DNA of 21,014 nt from Actinomycetota bacterium (GCA_005793785.1 SXPW01000069.1:1-21014); one strand, 5' to 3'; positions 1-8,344 are shown, numbered from the stretch's first letter. Notes: a model not told the origin generated them from the sequence alone. Made by a program: numbers and translations.

Positions 1-39
1 ATAATCCCTTGGTCGTAGGTTCGATCCCTACCTGGCCCA
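1..39 (+). tRNA. tRNA 3' portion (probably tRNA-Met, CAT), truncated by window start
   Basis: The T arm is perfect: stem GTAGG at 15-19, a 7-nt loop TTCGATC at 20-26, and CCTAC at 27-31. The 3' acceptor strand CTGGCCC (32-38) and discriminator A (39) follow. CCA is not encoded; the next bases are CAT. Counting back through a 5-nt variable loop puts the window's first two bases at anticodon positions 35-36 (AT), so the anticodon is NAT: CAT (Met) or GAT (Ile). The AATCC...GGTCG pattern resembles actinobacterial elongator tRNA-Met from memory, so Met is favoured. The 5' half lies outside the window, so the identity is not proven. Confidence 0.8.
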
Positions 40-60
40 CATGATCATGGTCGTGCCTGC

Positions 61-1848
61 ATGACGTCGATCGTCTCCCCACTCCTCGGCACGGTCGTCT
101 CGGTGCGCGTGTCGGCTGGCGAATCGGTGGCGCGCGGTACCGAACTGTGCGTGATCGAGTCGATGAAGATGGAACATCCCGTGGTCGCCGAGGATGATGT
201 CGTCGTCGAGCGGGTGATGGTTCGAGCAGGCGACGAGGTGACCGAAGGTGCGACGCTGTTCGAGGTGCGCGGTGCCGAGCAGTCGCGATTGGGAGAGCTT
301 CGGGTTCGACAGTCGAAACTCGACGACTCGTCGCGTCCTGCCGCGACCGCGCGTCGCCACGACCGCGGCATGCGCACGGCGCGCGAGAACATCGCCGACT
401 TGTTCGATGACGGAACCTTCGTCGAGTACGGGGGATTTGCGGTGGCTGCACAGCGACGCAGACGTGGAATCGACGACCTCATCGACAACACGCCCGCCGA
501 TGGTCTGATCACGGGGATCGGGTTGGTCGACGGCATGCGGTGTGCCGTACTCGCCTACGACTACACGGTGCTTGCCGGTACGCAGGGTTTCGTCAATCAC
601 CGAAAAACGGATCGGATCCTGGACGTCATCGAACGCGAACGACTGCCCGTGGTGCTGTTCGCGGAGGGTGGCGGCGGACGACCCGGCGATGTCGATGCGC
701 CCGGAGTTGCCGGACTCGACGTTCGGTCGTTCGCGTCCTTCGCGCGACTTTCCGGTTTGGTGCCGACGATCGGAATCGCCACGGGATACTGCTTCGCGGG
801 GAATGCGGCATTGCTCGGCTGCTGCGACGTCGTCAGCGCCACCGAGAACGCGAACATCGGGATGGCCGGTCCAGCCATGATCGAGGGCGGCGGGTTGGGC
901 GTCGTGGCGCCCACGGAGATCGGACCGACATCCGTTCAGTCGACCAACGGTGTGATCGACGTCGTCGTGTCGAACGAGGCGGAGGCCACCGAGATCGCCA
1001 AACGGTACCTGGCGCTCGTCGTCGACGGTGCAGCCAGCATCGGTCCAACCGGAGTCGTCGCCGAAACGGAAGCGGTATCACGCCTACGACGAACGAACCT
1101 CCGCGACATCATCCCCGAACAGCGAACCCGGGTGTACGACATGCGAGAAGTCGTCCGCGCACTCGTGGACGAAGGCTCGCTCCTCGAACTTCGTCGCGGC
1201 TTCGCACCCGGAGCAATCACCGCATTCGCGCGAATCGATGGTCGCGCGGTGGGTATCATCGCGAACGTTCCCGCACATCTCGGTGGCGCCATCGACTCCG
1301 ACGCCGCGGACAAATTTGCACGATTCGTGCAACTCTGCGACGCCCATGACATTGCGATCGTCTCCCTCTGCGACACGCCGGGATTCATGGTCGGACCGAC
1401 GGCCGAAACCACCGCACAAGTACGTCACTTTGCACGACTCTTCGTCACGGCGGCGAGCATCACCGTTCCATGGATCACCATCGTGACCCGCAAGGGGTAC
1501 GGATTGGGCGCCCAAGCGATGGCGGCAGGAAGTTTCCACGCCGCCACCACCACGTTGGCCTGGCCGACGGGTGAATTCGGGGGAATGGGTCTGGAGGGTG
1601 CGGTTCGGCTGGGCTACCGCAAGGAATTGTCCGCCGAGCCAGACGCCGAACGTCGCGCACAACTGGAGGAGCGCCTGATCGCCGCCGCCTACGAGCAAGG
1701 CTCCGCGCTCAACATGGCGATGCACATCGAGATCGACGACGTCATCGATCCGGCGGACACCGCCGGGCGAATCGTCGCCACCCTGCGGGCATGTGCGGCG
1801 CCCACGGCCCGGGTCGGTAAGAAGCGCCCGATGGTGGACACCTGGTGA
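61..1848 (+). CDS. Biotin-carboxyl-carrier / acyl-CoA carboxyltransferase fusion protein
   Basis: The 595-residue protein joins two carboxylase parts that are often on separate chains. Residues 1-72 form a biotinyl/lipoyl domain with the biotinylation motif ESMKMEH (Lys36). Residues 85-590 are an acyl-CoA carboxylase beta-type carboxyltransferase with N and C halves, including GGGGRPGD near residue 202 and the Gly-rich segments AGNAALLGC and GYGLGAQAMA. Family knowledge: such enzymes move CO2 from carboxybiotin to acetyl-, propionyl- or another acyl-CoA in the cytoplasm. The biotin carboxylase that would charge Lys36 is not in the window and must come from elsewhere. The acyl-CoA substrate cannot be read from the sequence. 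ATG at 61 is the first start giving a complete biotinyl domain. It lies 21 bp after the tRNA and has no clear Shine-Dalgarno. The carboxyltransferase call is firm; the substrate is unknown. Confidence 0.9.
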   Translation: MTSIVSPLLGTVVSVRVSAGESVARGTELCVIESMKMEHPVVAEDDVVVERVMVRAGDEVTEGATLFEVRGAEQSRLGELRVRQSKLDDSSRPAATARRHDRGMRTARENIADLFDDGTFVEYGGFAVAAQRRRRGIDDLIDNTPADGLITGIGLVDGMRCAVLAYDYTVLAGTQGFVNHRKTDRILDVIERERLPVVLFAEGGGGRPGDVDAPGVAGLDVRSFASFARLSGLVPTIGIATGYCFAGNAALLGCCDVVSATENANIGMAGPAMIEGGGLGVVAPTEIGPTSVQSTNGVIDVVVSNEAEATEIAKRYLALVVDGAASIGPTGVVAETEAVSRLRRTNLRDIIPEQRTRVYDMREVVRALVDEGSLLELRRGFAPGAITAFARIDGRAVGIIANVPAHLGGAIDSDAADKFARFVQLCDAHDIAIVSLCDTPGFMVGPTAETTAQVRHFARLFVTAASITVPWITIVTRKGYGLGAQAMAAGSFHAATTTLAWPTGEFGGMGLEGAVRLGYRKELSAEPDAERRAQLEERLIAAAYEQGSALNMAMHIEIDDVIDPADTAGRIVATLRACAAPTARVGKKRPMVDTW

Positions 1849-1883
1849 CGTTTCAGTGACCCGACGGCCTCTGGGCGGTCAAC

Positions 1884-1889
1884 TATGCT
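1884..1889 (+). promoter_or_regulatory. Possible -10 box (TATGCT) for the first BMP operon
   Basis: TATGCT lies 55 bp before the chosen start in the 96-bp gap between the carboxyltransferase gene and the BMP gene. It would leave a leader of about 50 nt. No convincing -35 box is seen at the usual spacing, so this is a weak prediction. Confidence 0.25.
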
Positions 1890-1944
1890 GGCGCGCATCA
1901 ACAAACGCGTGCGACACCCGTCGTACGAGAGGGAGAAACACACA

Positions 1945-3018
1945 ATGAGGAAGCAAAGAGGACTGAAGTCCGCTGCGCTCGCCATTGCCGCATTCGCGCT
2001 GATCGCCAGCGCCTGTGGCAGCGACGATGCCGCGGAAGAAGTCACCGAAGACACCGAAGCCGCAACCGAGGAAACCACTGCGCCACTGCCTGGCGCGGGC
2101 GTTCTCGCGTGCATGGTCACCGACACCGGTGGTGTCGACGACAAGGGCTTCAACCAGATTTCCTACGCGGGCATGCAGAAGGCTGAAGCCGAACTCGGCG
2201 TCACCATCGACCTGCTCGAGTCGGCCAGCGACGCCGACTACGCGCCGAACCTCCAGTCGTTCGCCGACAAGGGTTGCAACATCACCGTGACGGTGGGCTT
2301 CCTCCTCGGCGACGCGACGAAGGCTGCTGCTGAGGCCAACACCGGTCTCAACTACGCGATCGTCGACTATGCCTACGACCCGCCCGTGGCCAACGCCCGT
2401 GGTTTGGTGTTCGCAACCGACCAGCCGTCCTTCATGGCCGGCTACTTGTCGGCGGCGATGTCCAAGTCCGGAATCGTCGGCACCTACGGTGGCGTCAACA
2501 TTCCGCCAGTAACCGCATTCATGGAAGGTTTCCGCAAGGGCGTTGAGTACTACAACGCTCAAAAGGGTGCTTCCGTGAAGTTGCTCGGCTGGGACGGAAC
2601 CGACGGTACGTTCGCCGGAAACTTCGAGAGCCTCGACGACGGCAAGAACATTGCCAAGAGCCAGGCCGACGAAGGCGCCGACATCATCTTCCCGGTCGCG
2701 GGCCCAGTGGGTCTCGGCTCGGCGCAATTCGCGCTCGAGTCCGCCGGCAAGGTGAAGATCATCGGTGTCGACGTGGACATGAGCGTGTCCAACCCGGACG
2801 CAGCCGAGGTGTACATCGCATCGGTGTTGAAGAACATCGACGCAGCCGTTTTCGCCGCCATCAGTGACGTCGTTTCAGGCAGCGGCGTCACCGACAACTA
2901 CGTTGGCACCCTTGCCAACGGTGGTGTGGGCGTGGCATTCACCGCAGTTCCCGCCGATTTGCAGGCCGAAGTTGAGGCCATCGGTGCGGGAATCGCAGAC
3001 GGATCCATCAAGCTCTAA
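1945..3018 (+). CDS. BMP/PnrA-family substrate-binding lipoprotein (importer 1)
   Basis: This 357-residue exported lipoprotein is the extracytoplasmic binding subunit of a BMP-type ABC importer. A basic N terminus and hydrophobic stretch lead to a lipobox ending at Cys24 (LIASAC). An acidic Thr/Glu-rich linker spans about residues 25-47. The binding domain follows, with GGVDDKGFNQ at 62-71, the family hallmark (GGIDDKSFNQ in PnrA), and later YGGVNIPPVTAFMEGF. Known BMP proteins such as PnrA/TmpC bind purine nucleosides, so a nucleoside or similar ligand is inferred, not shown. An upstream in-frame ATG at 1885 would add 20 non-signal residues. ATG at 1945 is preferred because AGGGAG (1930-1935) lies 9 bp before it and it gives a clean signal peptide. 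An intrinsic terminator separates it from the ATPase gene. Confidence 0.9.
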   Translation: MRKQRGLKSAALAIAAFALIASACGSDDAAEEVTEDTEAATEETTAPLPGAGVLACMVTDTGGVDDKGFNQISYAGMQKAEAELGVTIDLLESASDADYAPNLQSFADKGCNITVTVGFLLGDATKAAAEANTGLNYAIVDYAYDPPVANARGLVFATDQPSFMAGYLSAAMSKSGIVGTYGGVNIPPVTAFMEGFRKGVEYYNAQKGASVKLLGWDGTDGTFAGNFESLDDGKNIAKSQADEGADIIFPVAGPVGLGSAQFALESAGKVKIIGVDVDMSVSNPDAAEVYIASVLKNIDAAVFAAISDVVSGSGVTDNYVGTLANGGVGVAFTAVPADLQAEVEAIGAGIADGSIKL

Positions 3019-3040
3019 CCAGCTCGAAGCGTTACAACAG

Positions 3041-3078
3041 CGGGGCGGGTCGCGAAAGCGGCCCGCCCCGTTTGTATT
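3041..3078 (+). terminator. Intrinsic terminator between BMP lipoprotein and ATPase genes (importer 1)
   Basis: Arms at 3041-3053 and 3058-3070 form a 13-bp GC-rich stem with one G-U pair and a GAAA tetraloop, followed by TTTGTATT. It begins 22 bp after the lipoprotein stop codon. Read-through would be needed to express the downstream genes from the upstream promoter, so it probably sets the binding protein in excess over the membrane complex. Confidence 0.85.
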
Positions 3079-3109
3079 ACTCTGAACTCCCTGTGAGGCG
3101 AACCGCGCA

Positions 3110-4630
3110 ATGAAGTTCGAACTTCGCGGAATCACCAAACGATTCCCCGGCGTGGTCGCCAACGACGGCGTCAATCTCCACGTGTCGACCGGGGAAGTGT
3201 TGGCCCTGATCGGCGAGAACGGGGCTGGCAAGAGCACCCTCATGAACGTGCTGTACGGGCTCTACCGGGCCGACGAAGGCGAACTGCTCATCGACGGGAA
3301 GCCGTCGCATTTCTCGTCGCCGGCCGATGCCATCGCCGCCGGCATCGGAATGGTGCACCAACACTTCATGCTCGTACCGGTCATGACGGTTGCCGAGAAC
3401 GTGGTGCTCGGGGTCGAACCGACCGGTCGATTCGGGAGCCTCGATATCGACGAGGCGCGACGAATGGTCCGTGAAGTTTCGGACAAGTACAGCCTCGAAC
3501 TCGATCCCGATGCCGTCATCGAAGACCTCTCCGTAGGAGTACGGCAACGTGTGGAGATCGTCAAGGTGCTGATGCGCGATGCGAAAATCGTGGTGTTCGA
3601 CGAGCCGACGGCCGTGTTGACGCCGAGCGAGATCCTCGAGTTCTTCGAGATCGTGCGATCCTTGGTAGCCGCAGGTCGCGGAGTGATCTTCATCACCCAC
3701 AAGCTGAAAGAGGCGCTCAGCGTCGCGGATCGAATCAACGTTCTGCGGCGCGGCAAGGTGGTGGGAGAGGCGCTTCCGAAGAACACGAGCGAATCCCAGA
3801 TCGCAGAAATGATGGTGGGTCGCGCCGTGCAACTGGTGGTCGACAAGACCGAAGCGGTGCCTCGGGAGTCGATGTTGGACGTGCGCAACGTGACCGTGGT
3901 GGAACCGGACGGGCGTGTAGTGGTCGACGACGTGACCTTCGAGGTCCGAGTCGGGGAGATCGTCGGCGTGGCAGGCGTGCAGGGCAACGGGCAAACCGAA
4001 CTCGTGGAGGCAATCGCGGGGCTCCGACGTGCCGCGAGCGGCTCGATCGTCCTCGGTGGGCGGGACATCACGACCGACTCGCCACGCGAGCGACACGAGG
4101 CAGGAATGGCGCACATCCCCGAGGACCGCCAGCGTCAGGGGTTGGTGACGGATCTCTCGATCGTGGAGAACCTCGTGTTGACGCGGTACCACGACTCAGA
4201 GTTTTCGAGCGGCATCCGTATGAAATGGGACGTTGCCAAAACCAGGGCGAAGGAACTCGTCGCTGCCTACGACATTCGTACCACCGACCCAGCTCAACCG
4301 GCTTCGACCCTGTCGGGTGGCAACCAGCAAAAGGTCATCGTCGCCCGCGAATTGAGTCGGGAGATCCGCTTGGCAGTCGCCGCCCAACCCACCCGTGGCA
4401 TCGACGTTGGTTCGATCGAGTACGTCCATGCGCAAATCGTGAAGGAGCGAGACGCGGGTCGGGCGGTACTCGTAGTGAGCACGGAACTCGACGAGGTGAT
4501 GTCGCTGGCCGACCGCGTATTGGTGATGTACCGCGGCAGGATCGTGGCCGACGTCGACCCCAAGAAGGTCAGCCACATGGACATCGGTTTGTACATGGCA
4601 GGTTCGCGTCCGAGCGGAGCGGTGGCATGA
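3110..4630 (+). CDS. Double-domain ABC ATPase of BMP-type importer 1
   Basis: The 506-residue cytoplasmic ATPase powers the importer and has two fused nucleotide-binding domains. Domain 1 has Walker A GENGAGKST (residues 35-43), the signature-like LSVGVRQRVEI and Walker B with a catalytic Glu (VVFDEPTA). Domain 2 has a loose P-loop GVQGNGQTE, the signature LSGGNQQKV and AAQPTRGIDVG, where Gln replaces the catalytic Glu. From memory, this asymmetry is usual in the NupO/YufO-like group that serves BMP binding proteins. GTGAGG (3093-3098) is a plausible ribosome site for ATG 3110. The stop codon overlaps the next start as ATGA. No strong promoter is seen between the preceding terminator and this gene. 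Confidence 0.92.
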   Translation: MKFELRGITKRFPGVVANDGVNLHVSTGEVLALIGENGAGKSTLMNVLYGLYRADEGELLIDGKPSHFSSPADAIAAGIGMVHQHFMLVPVMTVAENVVLGVEPTGRFGSLDIDEARRMVREVSDKYSLELDPDAVIEDLSVGVRQRVEIVKVLMRDAKIVVFDEPTAVLTPSEILEFFEIVRSLVAAGRGVIFITHKLKEALSVADRINVLRRGKVVGEALPKNTSESQIAEMMVGRAVQLVVDKTEAVPRESMLDVRNVTVVEPDGRVVVDDVTFEVRVGEIVGVAGVQGNGQTELVEAIAGLRRAASGSIVLGGRDITTDSPRERHEAGMAHIPEDRQRQGLVTDLSIVENLVLTRYHDSEFSSGIRMKWDVAKTRAKELVAAYDIRTTDPAQPASTLSGGNQQKVIVARELSREIRLAVAAQPTRGIDVGSIEYVHAQIVKERDAGRAVLVVSTELDEVMSLADRVLVMYRGRIVADVDPKKVSHMDIGLYMAGSRPSGAVA

Positions 4631-5751
4631 ACGACACCCTCAAGTCGCTCCGGTTCACGTTGTTGGCGGTGGTGGCCGCACTGTTCGTCAGCGCATTCAT
4701 CATCGTGATCACCGACATCGAAGCGCTCGGCAACGGCGACTTCGGCAAGGCGCTGAGCACGCTCGGCACCGCCTACTGGGGCCTCTTCAAGGGTTCCTTC
4801 GGTTCGCTACGCGCCATCTCCAACACCATTACGGGAGCGACGCCGTTGTTGCTTGCGGGTTTGGCGGTGTCGTCGGCATTCAAGGCCGGGTTGTTCAACA
4901 TCGGTGCAACCGGACAAATGTTGGCGGGCGCGATCACGGGTTTGTGGGTGGGGTTTGCGTTCCAGTTGCCACCGCTGCTCCACGTGCCCTTGGCCTTGGT
5001 CGCTTCGGCGGTCGGCGGTGCCGCATTCGGGGCGATTCCGGGAATTCTGAAGGCACGCACCGGCGCGCACGAGGTGATCACCACCATCATGCTCAACGGC
5101 ATCGCATCCTTCACGGTCTTGTGGTTGCTGAAGACCGAGCTCTTCAAACGTGAGGGACGCGATGACGCGATCTCCAAGTTCGTCGAGGACTCGGCCAAAT
5201 TGCCGAAACTCTTCTGGTTCATGGGCAAGCGAATCGACTTGCTTGCGCACACCGGGTTCGTCGTTGCGTTGCTCGCCACGTTCGTGTTCTGGTGGTTGCT
5301 GCGCAAGACGACGCTCGGCTTCGAGATGCAGGCGACGGGCCTCAATCAGGAGGCCGCGCGGTACGCAGGAATGCGCACCAAGTCGCTGATGGTCGTGTCG
5401 ATGGCGATCGCCGGGTCGTTCGCGGGCTTGGCGGGTGGCACGGAGGTGATGGGGCTGTACGGATATGCGAGTGCAACGGTGGCCGGAGACATCGGCTTCG
5501 ATGCCATCGCGGTCGCGCTGCTCGGGCGTTCGACGCCGATCGGGACGCTCGTCTCGGCGTTGCTCTTCGGTGCCCTGCAGGCGGGTGGCCGACAGATGCA
5601 GGTCGACACCGACGTTCCCATCGATCTCATCATCGTGTTGCGCGCATTGATCGTGATGTTCATCGCCGCGCCGCTCCTGGTGAAGGCGATGTTCAGGGTG
5701 AAAGGCGAGGTCAAGTCATTCGGACAAACGTTCAGGGGATGGGGCGGATGA
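4627..5751 (+). CDS. BMP-type ABC importer permease 1 (importer 1)
   Basis: This 374-residue polytopic inner-membrane protein is one half of the translocation channel and resembles NupP/YufP-type nucleoside permeases. Several long hydrophobic segments are visible, starting at about residues 10-28. The family motif GLFNIGATGQMLAGA and the cytoplasmic coupling segment GAHEVITTIMLN are present, followed later by GLNQEAARYAGM and AIAVALLGRSTPIG. ATG at 4627 gives a 4-bp ATGA overlap with the ATPase gene; longer in-frame extensions would run into the ATPase gene. The next permease start overlaps its stop in the same way, which indicates translational coupling. The substrate is inferred from the family only. 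Confidence 0.9.
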   Translation: MNDTLKSLRFTLLAVVAALFVSAFIIVITDIEALGNGDFGKALSTLGTAYWGLFKGSFGSLRAISNTITGATPLLLAGLAVSSAFKAGLFNIGATGQMLAGAITGLWVGFAFQLPPLLHVPLALVASAVGGAAFGAIPGILKARTGAHEVITTIMLNGIASFTVLWLLKTELFKREGRDDAISKFVEDSAKLPKLFWFMGKRIDLLAHTGFVVALLATFVFWWLLRKTTLGFEMQATGLNQEAARYAGMRTKSLMVVSMAIAGSFAGLAGGTEVMGLYGYASATVAGDIGFDAIAVALLGRSTPIGTLVSALLFGALQAGGRQMQVDTDVPIDLIIVLRALIVMFIAAPLLVKAMFRVKGEVKSFGQTFRGWGG

Positions 5752-6983
5752 CGACGACGCAGGGCATCGTGATCTCCGCCGAACAGCGCAAACGCGCGCG
5801 AAGTGTCGGCATCACCTACCTGGTGCTGGCGGCGGTATGTCTCCTCGTGTTCACCCGACGCGCCGGTGACGCCGGATTCAAGATCGGCGAATCGAGTCAA
5901 TTCACCCTTCCCGCCCAAGGTTTCGGCTGGGCACTCGGCATCGTGTTGGTCGCCGTCGCGGCCGGACAGTTGTTGCGCGGTTACGGCAAGCTGTCCAACG
6001 TCGTCCTCGCTCTGGCCACCGCCGCATTCTTCATGAGTTTCCTCGCCTGGGCGGCTGCCGGCGATTCGTTCAGTTTCGTTGGAATGCTGCAGGACACCGT
6101 GAGTCGAAGCGTTCCGATCACACTCGGTGCCATCGGTGGCATTCTCAGCGAGCGAAGCGGAGTCATCAACATCTCAATCGAAGGCATGTTGCTGGCCGCA
6201 GCGTGCACGAGTGCGATCGGTGCCTCGTTGACCAACCTGTGGATCGGCACGCTCGTCGGAGTGCTCACCGGAGTGGCACTCGCCGCCGTACTTGCGGTGA
6301 TGTCCATTCGCTACAAGGTCGACCAGGTGATCGTCGGGTTCGCCATCAACTTCTTTGCGCTTGGTGTGACGTCGTTCGTGAGTTTCCGCGTCCTGGTGCC
6401 GAATCGCGACACCATGAACAACCTGCTCCCGGTGATGCCAATTCGGATTCCGCTCCTGGCCGACATTCCATTCATCGGTCAGATCCTGTTCGACCAGACC
6501 ATCTTCGTGTACTTCTCGTTCGTCGCAGTCGCCCTGGCAACGTGGGGTTTGTACCGAACCAAGTGGGGGCTTCGCACCCGCGCCATCGGCGAGTATCCGC
6601 GGGCCGCGGGAACCCTCGGTGTCGACGTCAACAAACTCCGCTATCGCAACCTCTTGCTCGCCGGTGCCGTGGCAGGCGTGGGCGGGGCGTGGTGGCCGAT
6701 CGGCATCGTGGGTCGGTTCGACCAGAACATCACCAATGGTCGCGGGTTCATCGCGCTCGCGGCGGTGATCTTCGGTCGCTGGCATCCAGTCGGGGCACTG
6801 TGCGGTGCGCTGGTGTTCGCGCTCTCTGAGGCGGTGCGACTGAAGATCGGCAATTTCGACACGGGTATCCCGAGCGAGTTCCTCATCATGGCGCCGTACG
6901 TCGTCACGATCGTGGTGGTCGCCGGATTCATCGGAGCAAGCCGCGCACCGAAGGCGGCCGGTCAGGTGTACGAGGACCAGTGA
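5748..6983 (+). CDS. BMP-type ABC importer permease 2 (importer 1)
   Basis: The 411-residue second permease of the importer resembles NupQ/YufQ. The diagnostic segment ILSERSGVINISIEGMLL sits at about residues 127-144. It is followed by VDQVIVGFAINFFALG and the GRGFIALAAVIFGRWHPVGA block near the C terminus. An N-terminal extension of about 110 residues carries roughly three extra hydrophobic segments that the permease of importer 2 (312 residues) lacks. ATG 5748 overlaps the previous stop as ATGA. ATG 5739 is in frame but adds only three residues. The stop codon overlaps the GTG of the dehydrogenase gene, extending the coupled operon. Confidence 0.9.
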   Translation: MTTTQGIVISAEQRKRARSVGITYLVLAAVCLLVFTRRAGDAGFKIGESSQFTLPAQGFGWALGIVLVAVAAGQLLRGYGKLSNVVLALATAAFFMSFLAWAAAGDSFSFVGMLQDTVSRSVPITLGAIGGILSERSGVINISIEGMLLAAACTSAIGASLTNLWIGTLVGVLTGVALAAVLAVMSIRYKVDQVIVGFAINFFALGVTSFVSFRVLVPNRDTMNNLLPVMPIRIPLLADIPFIGQILFDQTIFVYFSFVAVALATWGLYRTKWGLRTRAIGEYPRAAGTLGVDVNKLRYRNLLLAGAVAGVGGAWWPIGIVGRFDQNITNGRGFIALAAVIFGRWHPVGALCGALVFALSEAVRLKIGNFDTGIPSEFLIMAPYVVTIVVVAGFIGASRAPKAAGQVYEDQ

Positions 6984-7795
6984 GCAGCGGTTCGGCACAC
7001 TCGCCGCACGCCGGATTTCGCGACAAGCGAGTGGTGGTGACCGGAGCAGCCTCGGGCATCGGACATCGGACGGCGGAACTGTTGATGGAAGTCGGAGCGG
7101 AGGTCATTGCGCTCGATCGAAATCCGGTCGACCTCGCCGTGACGCAATTCGTCGCAGTGGACATGACGAACCCCGACAGCATTCTTTCCGCGGTCGATGG
7201 CATCGTGGGCGAGATCGACGTGCTACTCAACATTGCCGGGGTGCCGGGCACCGCCAACCCGGACGTGACCATGCGGGTCAACGTGCTCGGCCTTCGCTTG
7301 CTCACCGAACTGCTCGTTCCAAGGATGAACCGTGGCGGTGCGATCACCAATGTCGCCTCGATCGCCGGAGCGCAGTGGCAGGCGCATCTCGACGAAGTGC
7401 AACGATTGCTCGCCACGCCGGACTACGACGCCGGTGTCGACTGGGTGAAGGACCATCCGATGGATGGCAAGCGCGCCTACGACTTCTCCAAGGAATGCGT
7501 GGTCGTGCTCACCAAACAACACGGCCGATTCCTGCGCGAGCACGGAGTGCGGGTCAATTCGGTGAGCCCGGGGCCGGTCCGAACGCCGATTCTCAAGGAT
7601 TTTCGTGAATCCATCGGTCCGATGCTCGACCTCGTCACACGTGAGACCGGCCGTGACGCGAGCGCCGACGACATCGCGCGAGTCCTGCTCTTCGTCTCCG
7701 ATCCCATCTTGCAGTGGTTGAACGCCAGCGACGTGCAGGTGGACGGTGGGTTCATGAGCGGACTCGTAGGTGGCTGGGTGCAACTCGGTGCGTAG
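6980..7795 (+). CDS. Short-chain dehydrogenase/reductase, coniferyl-alcohol/3-alpha-HSD-like
   Basis: This 271-residue cytoplasmic oxidoreductase has a Rossmann fold. Visible are the cofactor loop TGAASGIG (21-28), Asp46 at the end of beta-2 (suggesting NAD rather than NADP), NIAG (84-87), catalytic Ser127 and the YDFSK pair Tyr167/Lys171. About 40 residues separate Ser127 from Tyr167, against about 13 in ordinary members. A similar insert is known from the 3-alpha-hydroxysteroid and coniferyl-alcohol dehydrogenase branch, which this resembles. GTG 6980 overlaps the permease stop by 4 bp, so it is probably translated with importer 1 and may act on the imported compound. The exact substrate is unknown. 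Confidence 0.85.
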   Translation: MSSGSAHSPHAGFRDKRVVVTGAASGIGHRTAELLMEVGAEVIALDRNPVDLAVTQFVAVDMTNPDSILSAVDGIVGEIDVLLNIAGVPGTANPDVTMRVNVLGLRLLTELLVPRMNRGGAITNVASIAGAQWQAHLDEVQRLLATPDYDAGVDWVKDHPMDGKRAYDFSKECVVVLTKQHGRFLREHGVRVNSVSPGPVRTPILKDFRESIGPMLDLVTRETGRDASADDIARVLLFVSDPILQWLNASDVQVDGGFMSGLVGGWVQLGA

Positions 7796-7815
7796 CCGTC
7801 CATCAGTGCGGCTCG

Positions 7816-7821
7816 TAGCCT
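7816..7821 (+). promoter_or_regulatory. Candidate -10 box (TAGCCT) for leaderless hisI
   Basis: TAGCCT fits the actinobacterial TANNNT -10 consensus and ends 7 nt before the GTG start, so transcription would begin at or next to the start codon. No Shine-Dalgarno precedes the GTG and no clear -35 box is visible. Confidence 0.4.
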
Positions 7822-7828
7822 TGTCGCG

Positions 7829-8314
7829 GTGAGCAACACTTCGCACCGCTGGTACGCCGCCCGAACGACCGTCGAACAAGTGGAGGAGGGGAGCACCCTT
7901 GCCCCGCGATTCGATGCCGACGGATTGATTCCCGTCGTGACCACGGACCATGCAACCGGTGAGGTGCTCATGGTGGCCAACATGAACGCAGAGGCGTTGG
8001 CCAAGACCATCGAACTCGGTGAGGCGGTGTATTACAGCCGCAGTCGAAAGCAACTGTGGCACAAGGGTGCCACCAGCGGATTGGTCCAGAAGGTGAAGGA
8101 AATCCTCGTTGATGACGATCAGGATGCAATCTGGCTACGGGTGGACGTGCAGGGTGGCGCAAGTTGCCACGTCGGTTATCGCTCGTGTTTCTACCGGAGC
8201 GTGCCGATTGCACCGAATGTGGATGGTCCGCTCGACATGGAGTTCACCATCACCGAAAAAGTGTTCGACCCCAAGGTGGTGTACGGCGACGCGCCGAACC
8301 CCACCAAGTTGTAG
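7829..8314 (+). CDS. hisI: Phosphoribosyl-AMP cyclohydrolase
   Basis: The 161-residue HisI would catalyse the third step of histidine synthesis, opening the purine ring of phosphoribosyl-AMP. Family signatures are clear: TGEVLMVANMNAEAL, YYSRSRKQLWHKGATSG and GGASCHVGYRSCFYR. The protein has only this domain; no HisE pyrophosphohydrolase is fused. The usual DCDxD metal segment reads DDDQD here (about residues 93-97), so the first of the three classical zinc cysteines is Asp while the other two are kept. N- and C-terminal extensions make it longer than minimal HisI proteins. GTG 7829 is the start. The gene has no other his neighbours, lies 33 bp after the dehydrogenase, and converges with the mogA-like gene. 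Confidence 0.93.
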   Translation: MSNTSHRWYAARTTVEQVEEGSTLAPRFDADGLIPVVTTDHATGEVLMVANMNAEALAKTIELGEAVYYSRSRKQLWHKGATSGLVQKVKEILVDDDQDAIWLRVDVQGGASCHVGYRSCFYRSVPIAPNVDGPLDMEFTITEKVFDPKVVYGDAPNPTKL

Positions 8315-8344
8315 GCCGCGACAGGGCCACGCAACGATGGGGCG

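Noticed and set aside
1849..1944. Riboswitch or operator before the first BMP gene
   Set aside because: ACGCGTG occurs here and in the leader region of the second BMP gene, but it is short and GC-rich, and no conserved folded element or long inverted repeat could be recognised.
3077..4192. Minus-strand open frame of 371 codons opposite the first ATPase gene
   Set aside because: Its composition is rich in His, Asp and Arg, it has no motifs, and the plus strand encodes an unmistakable ABC ATPase.
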